35,914 nt of DNA from Paracoccaceae bacterium (GCA_007117005.1 SKHK01000069.1:1-35914); one strand, 5' to 3'. Counted from the first letter of the stretch, positions 1 through 9,598 are shown. The notes: generated from the letters alone by a model not told the origin. Made by a program: numbers and translations.

Positions 1-98
1 GCGAGGGCACCGCGGGCGAGGGGCTGGCAATTCCGGTCAGCCGGCGCCATATGGCCGCGATCCGCGATGCCGGGCTGTTGCCCGCGAAACCAGGCTGA
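1..98 (+). CDS. C-terminal end of an unidentified protein (partial)
   Basis: An open frame enters from the left edge in frame 3 and stops with TGA at 96-98. It encodes about 31 residues ending LLPAKPG. The stop lies five bases before the lipB start codon, so the two genes are probably co-transcribed. No motif in the visible tail identifies a family, and I do not assign a function. Codon use looks like the neighbouring genes. The frame is open over its whole visible length and closely coupled to lipB, which is the only support for it being real. Confidence 0.5.
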   Translation, partial: EGTAGEGLAIPVSRRHMAAIRDAGLLPAKPG

Positions 99-103
99 CC
101 CGC

Positions 104-796
104 ATGCAGGCCCCTGCCCCGCCCAACGCCCCCGGCGCCATCGACTGGCGCCACCTGCCCGGCCTTGCCGATTACGCCGCCACCCTGGCCGCGATGGAGG
201 CCCGCGTGGCCGATATCGCCGCCGGTCGCGCGGGCGAAGCGATCTGGCTGCTGGAACACCCCCCGCTTTACACCGCCGGCACCTCGGCCCGCCCCCAGGA
301 CCTGACCCGGCCCGGCCGCTTTCCGGTGCATTCGGCCGGGCGCGGCGGGCAATATACCTACCACGGGCCGGGGCAGCGGGTGGTCTATGTCATGCTGGAC
401 CTCAACCGCCGGGGCCGCGATGTGCGCCGTTTCGTCTGCGCGCTGGAGGATTGGGTGATCGCCTCGCTGGACGCCTTCAACATCCGCGCCGAGCGGCGCG
501 CGGGCCGGGTGGGCGTCTGGGTCACCCGGCCGGAAAAGCCCCCCCTGCCCGACGGCACCGCGCGCGAGGACAAGATCGCCGCCATCGGCATCAAGCTGCG
601 CCGCTGGGTCAGCTTTCACGGGCTGTCGATCAATGTGGAACCGGACCTGAGCCATTTCGACGGCATCGTGCCCTGCGGGATCACCGGGCATGGCGTGACC
701 AGCCTGGTCGATCTGGGCCTGCCGGTCACCATGGCCGACCTCGATGCCGCCCTGCAGGCCAGCTTCGACCCCGCGCGTTTCGACTTTCGCGCGTAA
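104..796 (+). CDS. lipB: Octanoyltransferase LipB (lipoate biosynthesis)
   Basis: LipB moves the octanoyl group from acyl carrier protein onto lipoyl domains of 2-oxoacid dehydrogenases and the glycine cleavage H protein. This is the first step of endogenous lipoylation, in the cytoplasm. The 230-residue product shows the family motifs in order: [10 protein letters not shown] (about 51-60), [12 protein letters not shown] (80-91), the IGIKLRRW motif with catalytic Lys164, and IVPCGI with catalytic Cys191. In this family the cysteine and lysine form the dyad that carries the acyl intermediate. The first ATG gives a normal family length. A proline- and alanine-rich N-terminus precedes the conserved domain. 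Its start is five bases after the stop of the preceding partial gene, and hisF follows 54 bases after its stop. There is nothing unusual apart from the chromosomal company. Confidence 0.96.
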   Translation: MQAPAPPNAPGAIDWRHLPGLADYAATLAAMEARVADIAAGRAGEAIWLLEHPPLYTAGTSARPQDLTRPGRFPVHSAGRGGQYTYHGPGQRVVYVMLDLNRRGRDVRRFVCALEDWVIASLDAFNIRAERRAGRVGVWVTRPEKPPLPDGTAREDKIAAIGIKLRRWVSFHGLSINVEPDLSHFDGIVPCGITGHGVTSLVDLGLPVTMADLDAALQASFDPARFDFRA

Positions 797-850
797 CGCA
801 GGGTGCAGGCACGCTTGTATCCGGGGCGCGCGGCGGTGTATTGGCGGGCC

Positions 851-1612
851 ATGCTGAAGACGCGCATCATTCCCTGTCTGGACGTCGCCGATGGCCGCGT
901 GGTCAAGGGCGTCAATTTCGTCGATCTGCGCGATGCCGGCGACCCGGTGGAGGCCGCGCGCGCCTATGATGCCGCCGGCGCGGACGAGCTGTGTTTTCTG
1001 GACATCCACGCCACGCATGAAAACCGCGGCACGATGTTCGACCTGGTCACCCGCACGGCAGAACAGTGCTTCATGCCGCTGACGGTGGGGGGTGGTGTGC
1101 GTTCGGCCGAGGATGTGCGCGCCCTGCTGCTGGCCGGCGCAGACAAGGTATCGTTCAACTCTGCCGCCGTGGCCGACCCGGATGTGGTGGCCCGCGCCGC
1201 CGACCGTTTCGGCAGCCAGTGCATCGTGGTGGCCATCGACGCCAAGACGGTCGCGCCGGGTCGGTGGGAGATTTTCACCCATGGCGGGCGGCGTCCCACG
1301 GGCATCGACGCCGTTGACTTCGCCCGGACGGTGGCCGCGAAGGGCGCGGGCGAGATCCTGCTGACCTCGATGGACCGCGACGGTACGCGGGCGGGGTTCA
1401 ACCTGGACCTGACTCGCGCCATCGTCGATGCGGTGGGCATACCGGTCATCGCCTCGGGCGGGGTGGGGACGCTGGATCATCTGGTGGACGGGGTGCGCGT
1501 GGCAGGGGCCTCGGCCGTGCTGGCCGCGTCGATCTTTCATTTCGGGGAATTCACCATCGGCGAGGCAAAGGCCCATATGGCCGCCGCCGGCATCCCGGTA
1601 CGCCTGACATGA
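851..1612 (+). CDS. hisF: Imidazole glycerol phosphate synthase, cyclase subunit HisF
   Basis: HisF is the (beta/alpha)8-barrel subunit that joins PRFAR with ammonia delivered by HisH, giving imidazole glycerol phosphate and AICAR in histidine biosynthesis. I chose the ATG at 851 because the product then begins [12 protein letters not shown], the standard family N-terminus. The open frame extends further upstream, to 803, without homology. The 253 residues carry both catalytic aspartates, Asp11 (PCLDV) and Asp130 (VVAIDAKT), and the phosphate-binding loops VGGGVRS and ASGGVG. The stop overlaps the hisE start as ATGA, so the two are translationally coupled. Its partner gene hisH lies more than 11 kb away on the opposite strand, beyond the hut genes. 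Confidence 0.97.
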   Translation: MLKTRIIPCLDVADGRVVKGVNFVDLRDAGDPVEAARAYDAAGADELCFLDIHATHENRGTMFDLVTRTAEQCFMPLTVGGGVRSAEDVRALLLAGADKVSFNSAAVADPDVVARAADRFGSQCIVVAIDAKTVAPGRWEIFTHGGRRPTGIDAVDFARTVAAKGAGEILLTSMDRDGTRAGFNLDLTRAIVDAVGIPVIASGGVGTLDHLVDGVRVAGASAVLAASIFHFGEFTIGEAKAHMAAAGIPVRLT

Positions 1613-1926
1613 GCGCGCTGCAACGATTGGCAGGGACGATTGCGGCGCGGCAGGCGGCCGATCCGGACAACAGCTGGACGGCAAGGCTGCTGGCCAAGGG
1701 GCCAGAGAAATGCGCCGAGAAATTCGGCGAAGAGGCCATCGAGGCGGTGATCGAGGCCGTGCGCGGCGACCGCGCCGCCCTGACGGCCGAGGCGGCGGAT
1801 GTGCTGTATCACCTGCTGGTGATGTGCGCCGCGCGCGGCGTCGCCCTGGCCGATATCGAGGCCGAACTGACCCGGCGCGAGGGGCAGTCCGGCATCGACG
1901 AGAAGGCGACGCGAAAGCCGGGGTAA
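1609..1926 (+). CDS. hisE: Phosphoribosyl-ATP pyrophosphatase HisE
   Basis: HisE hydrolyses phosphoribosyl-ATP to phosphoribosyl-AMP and pyrophosphate, the second step of histidine biosynthesis. The 105-residue product is the size of the stand-alone enzyme, not the HisIE fusion. It shows the all-alpha MazG-like fold signatures: [20 protein letters not shown] (about 31-50), with acidic metal-binding residues, and [12 protein letters not shown] (about 62-73). The C-terminal [11 protein letters not shown] tail is typical of the family. The start ATG overlaps the hisF stop by four bases. No hisI or hisA is adjacent. Immediately after the stop come short 15-bp tandem repeats. Confidence 0.95.
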   Translation: MSALQRLAGTIAARQAADPDNSWTARLLAKGPEKCAEKFGEEAIEAVIEAVRGDRAALTAEAADVLYHLLVMCAARGVALADIEAELTRREGQSGIDEKATRKPG

Positions 1927-1935
1927 GGCGCCCTG

Positions 1936-1965
1936 GGTGCAAGCGCCCCGGGTGCAAGCGCCCCG
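1936..1965. repeat. 15-bp tandem repeat downstream of hisE
   Basis: Two exact tandem copies of GGTGCAAGCGCCCCG occupy 1936-1950 and 1951-1965. A degenerate third copy lies immediately upstream at about 1925-1935. They sit in the 81-bp gap where hisE and hutC converge. No obvious terminator hairpin is visible in this gap. The repeat is probably the product of replication slippage, but it could vary in copy number between strains. Confidence 0.8.
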
Positions 1966-2007
1966 TCTTGCTGGCCCCGACTTACTGAACCCGCCCTGCT
2001 GGACCTG

Positions 2008-2769
2008 TCATATCGCCGTTGTCAGCCGGTGGCCCGGCGCATGGTGCTGTGCGACCAGCGTGACCGAGGCCTCGCCCGCCCAGGTGATCCGCTCCATGGT
2101 GAAGACAGCCGTCCCCGGCGCACAGCCCAGCGCCCGCGCGACCGCCTCATCCGCGTTGACGGCGCAAAGGGTCAGTTCGCCGCGCGTGTAGGGTACGTTG
2201 CGCACCAGCCAGGCATTGGCGTTCTCGACAGCGAAATCCACATCCAACAGGCCCGGCACCGGGTCCGGGTTGATCCAGCGGTCCTCATAGACATAAGGCG
2301 CCCCGTCGCTTTGATGCAGCGCGCGCAGATGCAGCAGCCGCGCATCGGGCGCCACGCCCATGCGGTCGCGCACCGCCGCCGGTGCCGGGGCCAGACGACG
2401 CGCGAGCAGACGATACCCCGGCTGCCCGCCTCGCGCCATGATCTCGGCGCTGATCACAGGGATTTCCAGCGTCGCCTTGCGCAAGGGCGTCAGCGCCACG
2501 CGGGTGCCGGCCTTGCGCCGGCGGTCCAGAAAGCCGGCCTCTGCCAGGTCGCGCAGCGCGCGGTTGACGGTGGTGCGCGCGCAGCCCAGTTCGCGGGCCA
2601 GATCGGCCTCGTTGGGGATCAACTCGCCCGGCGGCCATTGCCGCGTACGGATACGGCGCAGCGCCTCGTCGCGCACCGCCTGCCAACCCAGTCCCGCGCC
2701 GCGCTGCCCCCCAGGGGGCGCACCATGCTGCCCACCGTGTTGCCCACCGCCCTGTCGGTCAGATTGCAT
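2008..2769 (-). CDS. hutC: Histidine utilisation repressor HutC (GntR family)
   Basis: HutC is a GntR/HutC-family repressor that binds hut operators and is released by urocanate in characterised bacteria. The 253-residue product has an N-terminal winged helix-turn-helix (about residues 32-95, including LARELGCARTTVNRALRDLA) and a C-terminal UTRA effector domain with the family features PYVYEDRWINPD and TRGELTLCAVNADE. I chose the ATG at 2769, which overlaps the end of hutF by 11 bases. The longer open frame upstream (to 2910) lies inside hutF. The first 28 or so residues are an unusual Gly/Gln/His-rich stretch encoded by a locally repetitive sequence, with no internal ATG to shorten it. It is co-transcribed with hutF, so it is probably autoregulated through the 4158-4190 region. 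Confidence 0.93.
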   Translation of the reverse strand: MQSDRQGGGQHGGQHGAPPGGQRGAGLGWQAVRDEALRRIRTRQWPPGELIPNEADLARELGCARTTVNRALRDLAEAGFLDRRRKAGTRVALTPLRKATLEIPVISAEIMARGGQPGYRLLARRLAPAPAAVRDRMGVAPDARLLHLRALHQSDGAPYVYEDRWINPDPVPGLLDVDFAVENANAWLVRNVPYTRGELTLCAVNADEAVARALGCAPGTAVFTMERITWAGEASVTLVAQHHAPGHRLTTAI

Positions 2770-4132
2770 CGCCCAACCTTTGCAGCACGGCCCGGTAAGC
2801 CGCGGTGATCGCCTCGCGCCCATGGTGGCGCCCGTGCTGCACCAAGTGCCGCCCGGCCGCCCAGACATCGGCCACCATGCGGTCATCGCCGGCAAAGATC
2901 CAGGCATCAAGCACCGCGTCGCCCTGCCGCCCGGTCAGATCGACCGCGCCGCCATCGAGCGCCAGCAGGTCCGCCCACAGCCCCTGCGCAATCGCCCCGG
3001 CTGCACGCCCCGCCGCCTGCGCGCCACCGCGCACCGCGCCCTCGAACAGCACCCGGCCGGTGGACCGCTCCGCACTGGCCAGCGCCGCGCGCGAGCGGTC
3101 GCGCAGGCGTTGCGAATACTCCAGCGTGCGCAGTTCCTCGGCCAGCGCGATGCGGATATTGCTGTCCGACCCCACGCCAAAGGCCCCGCCCGCGCCCAGC
3201 CAGCGCACCCCGTCAAAGATGCCGTCACCCAGCGAGGATTCGGTGATCGGGCACAGCCCCGCCACGGCGCCGGTGGCGGCCAGGGCCTGCGTCTCGTCCG
3301 GTTCCATCTGGGTGCAATGGATCAGGCACCAGCGCGCATCGACCGCGGCATTCTCCAGCAGCCAGCGCACCGGCCGGGCACCCCATGCCGCCTGCACCTC
3401 CTCCACCTCGGCCACCTGTTCGGCCAGATGCATGTGCACCGGGCCGTCGCAGACCGCGCCCCCCAGCGCCACGGCCGCGCCCAGCCCGGCGGGCGAGACC
3501 GCACGCAGGCTGTGCGGCGCCACCCCCAGCACGGTATCCACCGGCAACCCTGCCAGCGCGGCGCGCGAGGCTGCCATCAGCCGGGCAAACCCGTCGGGGT
3601 CATTGCCGAAACGCACCTGCCCCGGCCCCAGCGCCCGCCCGTCGCAGCCACCATGCTGGTAAAGCACCGGCAACAGCGTCAGCCCGATGCCCGTCTGATC
3701 CGCCGCCGCCGCGATCCGCCCGGCCATCTCGGCCAGATCGGCATGGGGCACCCCGCCCGGCTGGTGGTGCAGATAGTGAAATTCGACATTGCAGGCATAG
3801 CCCGCCTCCAGCATCTGCATCTGCACGAAAGCGGCGATGGCCTGCACATCATCGGGCGTCAGCCGGTCCAGAAAGCGGAACATCAGCTGCCGCCAGGTCC
3901 AGAACGTGTCCCGCGGGTCCGGCCCCCGGCGTTCGGTCAGCCCGGCCATGGCACGCTGAAAGGCGTGGCTGTGCAGGTTGGCCGGCGCCGGCAGCAGGAT
4001 ATCGACCCGCTGGCCCGCCGGCGCGGCACCCGGCGTGACCGAGGCGATTCGCCCGTCCGTGCCCATGGCGATCTGCACATCGCGCGCCCAGCCACCGGGC
4101 AAAAGCGCCTGTTTCGCAAACAGTATCGACAT
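2759..4132 (-). CDS. hutF: Formimidoylglutamate deiminase HutF
   Basis: HutF converts N-formimino-L-glutamate to N-formyl-L-glutamate and ammonia, the first half of the two-step branch of histidine degradation that HutG completes. It is an amidohydrolase-superfamily enzyme of 457 residues. Visible metal and active-site motifs are ANLHSHAFQRAMAGL (His54, His56), MHLAEQ (His235), IHCTQM (His272) and GVGSDSNIRI (Asp323). The ATG at 4132 gives MSILFAK, consistent with the family N-terminus. The frame extends 16 codons further upstream, into the divergent control region. It is transcribed divergently from hutI and overlaps hutC. Its presence together with HutG shows that this organism releases formate rather than formamide. 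Confidence 0.95.
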   Translation of the reverse strand: MSILFAKQALLPGGWARDVQIAMGTDGRIASVTPGAAPAGQRVDILLPAPANLHSHAFQRAMAGLTERRGPDPRDTFWTWRQLMFRFLDRLTPDDVQAIAAFVQMQMLEAGYACNVEFHYLHHQPGGVPHADLAEMAGRIAAAADQTGIGLTLLPVLYQHGGCDGRALGPGQVRFGNDPDGFARLMAASRAALAGLPVDTVLGVAPHSLRAVSPAGLGAAVALGGAVCDGPVHMHLAEQVAEVEEVQAAWGARPVRWLLENAAVDARWCLIHCTQMEPDETQALAATGAVAGLCPITESSLGDGIFDGVRWLGAGGAFGVGSDSNIRIALAEELRTLEYSQRLRDRSRAALASAERSTGRVLFEGAVRGGAQAAGRAAGAIAQGLWADLLALDGGAVDLTGRQGDAVLDAWIFAGDDRMVADVWAAGRHLVQHGRHHGREAITAAYRAVLQRLGDAI

Positions 4133-4157
4133 GGCCCACCCCGCTTTCGGAAATCTG

Positions 4158-4190
4158 TTGACAGGCGATATTATGTGCACTCATATTATC
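4158..4190. promoter_or_regulatory. Divergent hutF/hutI promoter with candidate HutC operator
   Basis: The 110-bp gap between hutF and hutI contains one of the few AT-rich patches in the window. On the plus strand TTGACA (4158-4163) is followed after 17 bases by TCATAT (4181-4186), a plausible sigma-70 pair for hutI. On the minus strand TTGTCG (4195-4190) could serve hutCF. Lying over both is an imperfect palindrome at 4167-4190, with half-sites GATATTATG and CATATTATC and 9 of 12 positions paired. This would suit a HutC dimer blocking both promoters. The operator assignment is inferred from position and symmetry. I do not claim a match to a published HutC consensus. Confidence 0.6.
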
Positions 4191-4242
4191 GACAAGATCG
4201 CGTTTGACAAGCCCGAAGCCCCCCCAACCACCAAAGGCACGC

Positions 4243-5439
4243 ATGTCCCCCAAGGTTCTGAGCAACGCCCATCTCGCCACCCTGGCCGGCCCGGATTACG
4301 GGCTGATCCGCGATGGCGCGCTGGTGCTGGCGGACGGGCATATCCGCTGGGCTGGCCCGGCGGCAGACCTGCCGGCCGAACACGCCGCCCTGCCCCGGCA
4401 TGATATGGGCGGGCGGCTGATCACGCCCGCGCCCATCGACTGCCACACGCATCTGGTCCATGGCGGCGACCGCGCGCGCGAATTCGAGCTGCGCCTGCAG
4501 GGCGCCAGCTATGCCGAAATCGCACGCGCCGGCGGCGGCATCCTGTCCACCGTCGCCGCTACCCGCGCGGCCAGCGAGGATGACCTGGTCGCAAGCGCCC
4601 TGCCCCGACTCGACGCCCTGCTCGCCGAGGGCGTGACCACCATCGAGGTCAAATCCGGCTACGGGCTGGACCACGACACCGAGTTGCGCATGCTCCGTGC
4701 CGCGCGCCGCCTGGCCACCCTCCGGCCTGTGCGTATCCTGACCACCTACCTGGGCGCCCATGCCTGCCCGCCGGATACCGACGCCGACGCCTATATCGAT
4801 GACATCTGCATACCCACCCTGCACGCGGCCCAGGCGCAACGGCTGGTCGATGCGGTGGACGGCTTCTGCGAAGGGATCGCCTTTACCCCCGCCCAGATCG
4901 CCCGCGTCTTCGACACCGCCCGCGCGCTGGGCCTGCCGGTGAAACTGCACGCCGAACAACTGGCCCATACCGGCGGCACCGCGCTGGCCGCCCGCTACGG
5001 GGCGCTGTCGGCCGACCATGTCGAATACGCCACCGAGGATGACGCCCGCGCCCTTGCCGCCGCCCGCACCGTCGCCGTCCTGCTGCCGGGCGCCTTTTAC
5101 ACCTTGCACGAAACCCAGGCGCCGCCCATCGCCGCCTTCCGCGCGCATGGCGTGGCGATGGCGCTGGCCAGTGACTGCAACCCCGGCTCCTCGCCGCTGA
5201 CCTCGCTCCTTCTGACGATGAACATGGGCTGCACCCTCTTCCGCCTGACGCCAGAGGAGGCGCTGCGCGGGGTCACGGTCCATGCCGCCGCCGCCCTTGG
5301 CCTGACCGACTGCGGGCGCCTCGCCCCGGGGCTGCGCGCCGATCTGGCGGTCTGGGACGTGGAAAACCCCGCCGAACTCGCCTGGCGCATCGGCTTCAAC
5401 CCGCTTCACCAACGCTGGCTGAAAGGCGCCCCATGCTGA
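4243..5439 (+). CDS. hutI: Imidazolonepropionase HutI
   Basis: HutI opens the ring of 4-imidazolone-5-propionate to give N-formimino-L-glutamate, the third step of histidine degradation. The 398-residue amidohydrolase shows [15 protein letters not shown] with metal ligands His68 and His70, the [20 protein letters not shown] segment, [23 protein letters not shown] and [11 protein letters not shown] chose the ATG at 4243, preceded by AAAGG five bases upstream. The frame is open back to 4204 but only with a TTG and no homology. Its last seven bases overlap the start of hutH, which suggests translational coupling. It is the first gene of the plus-strand hut operon, reading away from the candidate operator. 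Confidence 0.96.
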   Translation: MSPKVLSNAHLATLAGPDYGLIRDGALVLADGHIRWAGPAADLPAEHAALPRHDMGGRLITPAPIDCHTHLVHGGDRAREFELRLQGASYAEIARAGGGILSTVAATRAASEDDLVASALPRLDALLAEGVTTIEVKSGYGLDHDTELRMLRAARRLATLRPVRILTTYLGAHACPPDTDADAYIDDICIPTLHAAQAQRLVDAVDGFCEGIAFTPAQIARVFDTARALGLPVKLHAEQLAHTGGTALAARYGALSADHVEYATEDDARALAAARTVAVLLPGAFYTLHETQAPPIAAFRAHGVAMALASDCNPGSSPLTSLLLTMNMGCTLFRLTPEEALRGVTVHAAAALGLTDCGRLAPGLRADLAVWDVENPAELAWRIGFNPLHQRWLKGAPC

Positions 5440-6950
5440 CCCTGACCCCCGGCGCCACGCCCCTTGCCCAGCTTGAGACGCTCTGGCGCGACGGCCTGCC
5501 CGCGCGGCTGGACCCCGCCACCGCCGGCCCCATCGCCGCAGCGGCGGCGCAGGTGCGCCAAGCGGCCGAGGGCAGCGCGGCGGTCTACGGGGTCAATACC
5601 GGCTTCGGCAAACTCGCCTCGGTCAAGATCGCGCCCGCCGACACCGCGACCCTGCAGCGCAACCTGATCCTCAGTCATGCCTGCGGCGTGGGCGAGGCGC
5701 TGGATATCCCCACCACCCGCCTGATGATGGCGCTGAAACTCCTCAGCCTCGGCCGCGGCGCCTCGGGCGTGCAACCGGCAACGGTGGCGCTGATCGAGGG
5801 CATGCTGGAACGCGGCGTCACCCCGGTGATCCCGGTGCAGGGCTCGGTCGGCGCCTCGGGCGATCTGGCGCCGCTCGCGCATATGACAGCGGTGATGATC
5901 GGCGCGGGCGAGGCGGTGCTGGACGGCGAAACCCTGCCCGGCGATGCGGCGCTGGAAAGGGCGGGGCTGCGCCCCGTCACGCTGGGCCCGAAAGAGGGGC
6001 TCGCGCTGATCAACGGCACGCAATTTTCCACCGCGCTGGCGCTGGCGGGGCTGTTCGACGCCTGGCGGCTGGCGCGCGAAAGCCTGGTCATCGCCTGCCT
6101 CTCCACCGATGCCATCATGGGCTCCACCGCGCCCCTGCAACCCGAAATCCACAGCCTGCGCGGCCATCGCGGCCAGATCGAAGTGGCAGGGGCCATGCGC
6201 GCCCTGATGGCGGGCTCGCAGATCCGCGAAAGCCACCGCGAAGGCGATACCCGCGTGCAGGACCCCTATTGCATCCGTTGCGCGCCGCAGGTGCTGGGCG
6301 CGGCGCTGGACCTTCTGCGCTTCGCCGCCACCACGCTGGAAACCGAGGCCAACGCCGTCACCGACAACCCGCTCGTTACCGCGGCAGGCATCATCTCGGG
6401 CGGCAATTTCCACGCCGAACCCGTGGGTTTCGCCGCCGATATCATCGCGCTGGCGCTGGCCGAAATCGGCGCCATCGCCCAGCGCCGCGTGGCGCTGATG
6501 GTCGATCCCACGCTCAGCTTCGACCTGCCGCCCTTCCTGACACCGGATCCGGGTCTCAACTCCGGCCTGATGATCGCCGAGGTCACCACGGCCGCGCTGA
6601 TGAGCGAGAACAAGCACCTCGCCAACCCCTGCAGCACCGATAGCACCCCCACCTCGGCCAATCAGGAAGACCATGTGTCGATGGCCGCCCATGGCGCCCG
6701 CCGCCTGCACCGCATGGCCGCCAACCTCGCCCCCATCCTCGGCATCGAGGCCCTCTGCGCCGCGCAAGGCATCACCTTCCGCGCGCCGCTTGCCACCTCA
6801 CCCCGCCTGCATCAGGCGCTCGCCACGATCCACGCGGCCAGCCCGCCCTTGCAGACCGACCGCTACCTCGCCCCCGATATCCGCGCCGCCGCCGCCCTCA
6901 CCCTCGCCGGCCAGCTGGGCCAGGTCACCGATCTGGACCTCACGCTATGA
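5433..6950 (+). CDS. hutH: Histidine ammonia-lyase HutH
   Basis: HutH removes ammonia from L-histidine to give trans-urocanate, the entry step of the pathway. The enzyme is 505 residues, the usual size. The Ala141-Ser142-Gly143 triad in [14 protein letters not shown] is the one that cyclises into the MIO electrophile. [11 protein letters not shown] (Tyr52) and [22 protein letters not shown] are also present, and these are diagnostic of histidase rather than phenylalanine or tyrosine lyases. The start overlaps the hutI stop by seven bases. A GC-rich repeat with hairpins follows the stop and separates it from hutG by 124 bases. Confidence 0.97.
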   Translation: MLTLTPGATPLAQLETLWRDGLPARLDPATAGPIAAAAAQVRQAAEGSAAVYGVNTGFGKLASVKIAPADTATLQRNLILSHACGVGEALDIPTTRLMMALKLLSLGRGASGVQPATVALIEGMLERGVTPVIPVQGSVGASGDLAPLAHMTAVMIGAGEAVLDGETLPGDAALERAGLRPVTLGPKEGLALINGTQFSTALALAGLFDAWRLARESLVIACLSTDAIMGSTAPLQPEIHSLRGHRGQIEVAGAMRALMAGSQIRESHREGDTRVQDPYCIRCAPQVLGAALDLLRFAATTLETEANAVTDNPLVTAAGIISGGNFHAEPVGFAADIIALALAEIGAIAQRRVALMVDPTLSFDLPPFLTPDPGLNSGLMIAEVTTAALMSENKHLANPCSTDSTPTSANQEDHVSMAAHGARRLHRMAANLAPILGIEALCAAQGITFRAPLATSPRLHQALATIHAASPPLQTDRYLAPDIRAAAALTLAGQLGQVTDLDLTL

Positions 6951-6955
6951 CCGCT

Positions 6956-7020
6956 CCTTTCATTTTGCCTGAAATACTCCGGGGGGAGTCCGCGCCAGCG
7001 GACGGGGGGCTGCGCCCCCC
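6956..7020 (+). repeat. Intergenic repeat copy A (AAATACTC/GGGGGGC hairpin family)
   Basis: The copy contains the core CATTTTGCC...AAATACTCC (6961-6980), then GGGGGGAGTC. Next comes a hairpin with 6-bp arms GTCCGC/GCGGAC (6988-6993 and 6998-7003). A second hairpin has 7-bp arms GGGGGGC/GCCCCCC (7004-7010 and 7014-7020) and a TGC loop. The same core and the same second hairpin recur at 12834-12909 and, reversed, at 18309-18371. Here it lies between hutH and hutG in the direction of transcription. It might partly attenuate or protect the message, but the hut genes downstream continue on the same strand. Confidence 0.85.
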
Positions 7021-7074
7021 TCAACGCATCGCGTCGGGCGCAGCCCGGCCGCTTGATCACGCAAAGGCCCGGCC

Positions 7075-7881
7075 ATGAACCCGCCCCTTGACCCTGTCGA
7101 GATCACCCGCGGCGACAGCCCGCTGCTCTTGGGCATGCCCCATACCGGCACCTTCCTGCCGCCGGAAATCCTCGCCCGGCTGAACGCACGCGGCCGGCAG
7201 CTTACCGATACCGACTGGCATATCGACCGGCTTTACGCAGACCTGATCCCCGGCGCCACCATCGTGCGCACCACATTCCACCGCTACGTGATCGACGCCA
7301 ACCGCCCGCCCGGCGCCGAGAGCCTCTATCCCGGGCAGAACACCACCGGTCTGATCCCTCTGACCGATTTCGACGGCGAACCGATCTGGTCCACCCCGCC
7401 GACCGACAGCGACACCGCCGCGCGCCTGAGCGCCTTCCACCAGCCCTATCACGCCGCCATCGCGGCCGAACTCGCCCGCATCCACGCCCGCCACGGCGTG
7501 GCAATCCTTTATGACTGCCACTCGATCCGCGGCCATATCCCCTTCCTCTTCGACGGTCGCCTGCCTGACATGAACATCGGCACCGCCGACGGCACCAGCT
7601 GCGACGCGCGCATCACGCAGGCGGTGATGGATGCTGTCGAACGGTCAAAGGGCCACAGCCATGTCCTGAACGGCCGCTTCAAGGGCGGCTGGACCACGCG
7701 CCATTACGGCCGCCCCGCGCAGGGCGTCCACGCCATCCAGATGGAACTGGCCCAATCAACCCATCTGGAGACCGAAACCCCGCCCTTTGCCTATGCCGAG
7801 GAAAAGGCCGCGCGCCTGCGCCCGATCCTGGCCGATATCCTGACCCGTCTGATCGATCTGGCACCAACACTGAGGTCCTGA
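7075..7881 (+). CDS. hutG: N-formylglutamate deformylase HutG
   Basis: HutG hydrolyses N-formyl-L-glutamate, the product of HutF, to glutamate and formate, completing histidine degradation. The 268-residue product is an N-formylglutamate amidohydrolase (FGase family). It has [10 protein letters not shown] (His23) at the N-terminus, [10 protein letters not shown] (about 45-54), the [10 protein letters not shown] segment, and [10 protein letters not shown] (Asp147, His149), the expected metal-site regions. It is not the formiminoglutamase (arginase-fold) protein also called HutG in some species. HutF on the divergent arm supports this. It starts 124 bases after hutH, beyond a repeat, and its stop is one base before the hutU start. 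Confidence 0.94.
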   Translation: MNPPLDPVEITRGDSPLLLGMPHTGTFLPPEILARLNARGRQLTDTDWHIDRLYADLIPGATIVRTTFHRYVIDANRPPGAESLYPGQNTTGLIPLTDFDGEPIWSTPPTDSDTAARLSAFHQPYHAAIAAELARIHARHGVAILYDCHSIRGHIPFLFDGRLPDMNIGTADGTSCDARITQAVMDAVERSKGHSHVLNGRFKGGWTTRHYGRPAQGVHAIQMELAQSTHLETETPPFAYAEEKAARLRPILADILTRLIDLAPTLRS

Positions 7882-7882
7882 G

Positions 7883-9568
7883 ATGAACAATCCCCGCCAC
7901 AACATCCGCGACATCTTCCCCCCCACCGGCCCCGAGATCACCGCCAAAAGCTGGCTGACCGAGGCGCCGATGCGGATGCTGATGAACAACCTGCACCCGG
8001 ATGTGGCGGAAAACCCGCATGAGCTGGTGGTCTATGGCGGCATCGGCCGCGCCGCGCGCACCTGGGATGACTTCGACCGCATCGTCGCGGCGCTGAAAGA
8101 TCTCGACGATGACCAGACCCTGCTGGTGCAATCGGGCAAGCCCGTGGGCGTCTTCCGCACGCATCGCGACGCGCCGCGCGTGCTGATCGCCAATTCCAAC
8201 CTGGTGCCGCATTGGGCCACCTGGGACCATTTCAGCGAGCTGGACCGCAAGGGCCTGGCGATGTACGGCCAGATGACCGCCGGCAGCTGGATCTATATCG
8301 GCACCCAGGGCATCGTGCAGGGCACCTACGAGACCTTCGCCGAGGCCGGGCGCCAGCATTACGAGGGCGATTTGCGCGGCAAATGGATCCTCACCGCCGG
8401 TCTGGGCGGCATGGGCGGCGCGCAGCCGCTGGCGGCGGTGATGGCCGGCGCCTGCTGTCTGGCCGTGGAATGCGACGAGACCCGCGCCGATTTCCGCATC
8501 CGCACCCGTTATTGCGACGAAAAGGCCCATTCGCTGGACGAGGCGCTGGCCATGATCGACCGCTGGACCAAGGCGGGCGAGGCGAAATCGGTGGCACTGA
8601 TCGGCAATGCGGCCGATGTGTTTCCCGAACTGGTCACGCGCATGAAAGCCGGCACTGCGCGGCCGGATATGGTTACCGATCAGACATCGGCCCATGATCC
8701 GCTGCATGGGTATCTGCCGCTGGGCTGGTCCGTGGCCGAATGGCGCGCCAAACAGGAAAGCGACCCCAAGGGGGTGGAAAGGGCGGCGCGCGCCAGCATG
8801 AAGACCCATGTTGCCGCGATGGTCGATTTCTGGAATGCCGGCGTGCCGACGCTGGACTATGGCAACAACATCCGCCAGGTCGCGCAGGACGAGGGGCTGG
8901 AAAACGCCTTTGCCTTCCCAGGTTTCGTGCCCGCCTATATCCGCCCGCTCTTTTGCCGGGGCGTGGGCCCGTTCCGCTGGTGTGCGCTGTCGGGCGATCC
9001 CGAGGATATCTACAAGACCGACCAGCGGATGAAGGAGCTGTTCCCCGAGAACACCCATCTGCACAACTGGCTCGACATGGCCCGCGAACGCATCGCCTTT
9101 CAGGGTCTGCCCGCGCGGATCATGTGGATCGGGCTGGGCGACCGGCACCGCGCGGGGCTGGCGATCAACGAAATGGTCCGCAGCGGCGAATTGAAGGCGC
9201 CGGTGGTCATTGGCCGCGACCATCTTGATTCGGGTTCCGTTGCCAGCCCCAATAGGGAAACGGAGGCAATGAAGGACGGATCGGACGCGGTGAGCGACTG
9301 GCCGCTGCTGAATGCGCTGCTGAATTGTGCATCCGGCGCCACCTGGGTCAGCCTGCATCATGGTGGCGGCGTTGGCATGGGCTTTTCGCAGCATTCCGGC
9401 ATGGTCATTGTCTGCGACGGTAGCGAAGATGCCGACCGGCGTCTGGCGAATGTGCTGTGGAACGACCCCGCCACCGGCGTGATGCGACACGCCGATGCGG
9501 GCTATGACATCGCGCTGGATTGCGCACGCGAACACGGGCTGACCCTGCCGGGCATCCTGAAGGACTGA
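7883..9568 (+). CDS. hutU: Urocanate hydratase HutU (active-site Cys replaced by Met)
   Basis: HutU hydrates urocanate to 4-imidazolone-5-propionate using tightly bound NAD+ as an electrophile. The 561-residue protein is full length. It has the NAD-binding [12 protein letters not shown] (171-182), [10 protein letters not shown] (323-332), [16 protein letters not shown] (351-366) and [17 protein letters not shown] near the C-terminus. The active-site cysteine described for the Pseudomonas putida enzyme (Cys410) lies, from memory of that sequence, in the motif GLPARICW. Here the motif reads GLPARIMW, with Met414 encoded by ATG at 9122-9124. Cys358 is conserved, and Cys367 (FRWCALSG) lies close by in sequence. 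The start follows the hutG stop by one base. Identity is certain; the consequence of the substitution is not. Confidence 0.96.
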   Translation: MNNPRHNIRDIFPPTGPEITAKSWLTEAPMRMLMNNLHPDVAENPHELVVYGGIGRAARTWDDFDRIVAALKDLDDDQTLLVQSGKPVGVFRTHRDAPRVLIANSNLVPHWATWDHFSELDRKGLAMYGQMTAGSWIYIGTQGIVQGTYETFAEAGRQHYEGDLRGKWILTAGLGGMGGAQPLAAVMAGACCLAVECDETRADFRIRTRYCDEKAHSLDEALAMIDRWTKAGEAKSVALIGNAADVFPELVTRMKAGTARPDMVTDQTSAHDPLHGYLPLGWSVAEWRAKQESDPKGVERAARASMKTHVAAMVDFWNAGVPTLDYGNNIRQVAQDEGLENAFAFPGFVPAYIRPLFCRGVGPFRWCALSGDPEDIYKTDQRMKELFPENTHLHNWLDMARERIAFQGLPARIMWIGLGDRHRAGLAINEMVRSGELKAPVVIGRDHLDSGSVASPNRETEAMKDGSDAVSDWPLLNALLNCASGATWVSLHHGGGVGMGFSQHSGMVIVCDGSEDADRRLANVLWNDPATGVMRHADAGYDIALDCAREHGLTLPGILKD

Positions 9569-9598
9569 ACAGGAAATCCAACAGCAAAGGAGACGACC

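Noticed and set aside
803-850. Longer HisF starting upstream
   Set aside because: The extra 16 residues do not fit the family. The ATG at 851 gives the conserved [12 protein letters not shown] start.
2360-4207. A 615-codon plus-strand frame over hutC and hutF
   Set aside because: It is a shadow of two minus-strand genes with clear HutC and HutF motifs.
4186-6767. Long minus-strand frames opposite hutI and hutH
   Set aside because: Both plus-strand genes have complete catalytic motifs. The opposite frames are Gln/Gly/Arg-rich and have no recognisable domains.
6951-7074. A true operon end between hutH and hutG because of the hairpins
   Set aside because: hutG and hutU belong to the same pathway and strand with no visible new promoter. 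The hairpins belong to an interspersed repeat that also occurs within the paa operon.
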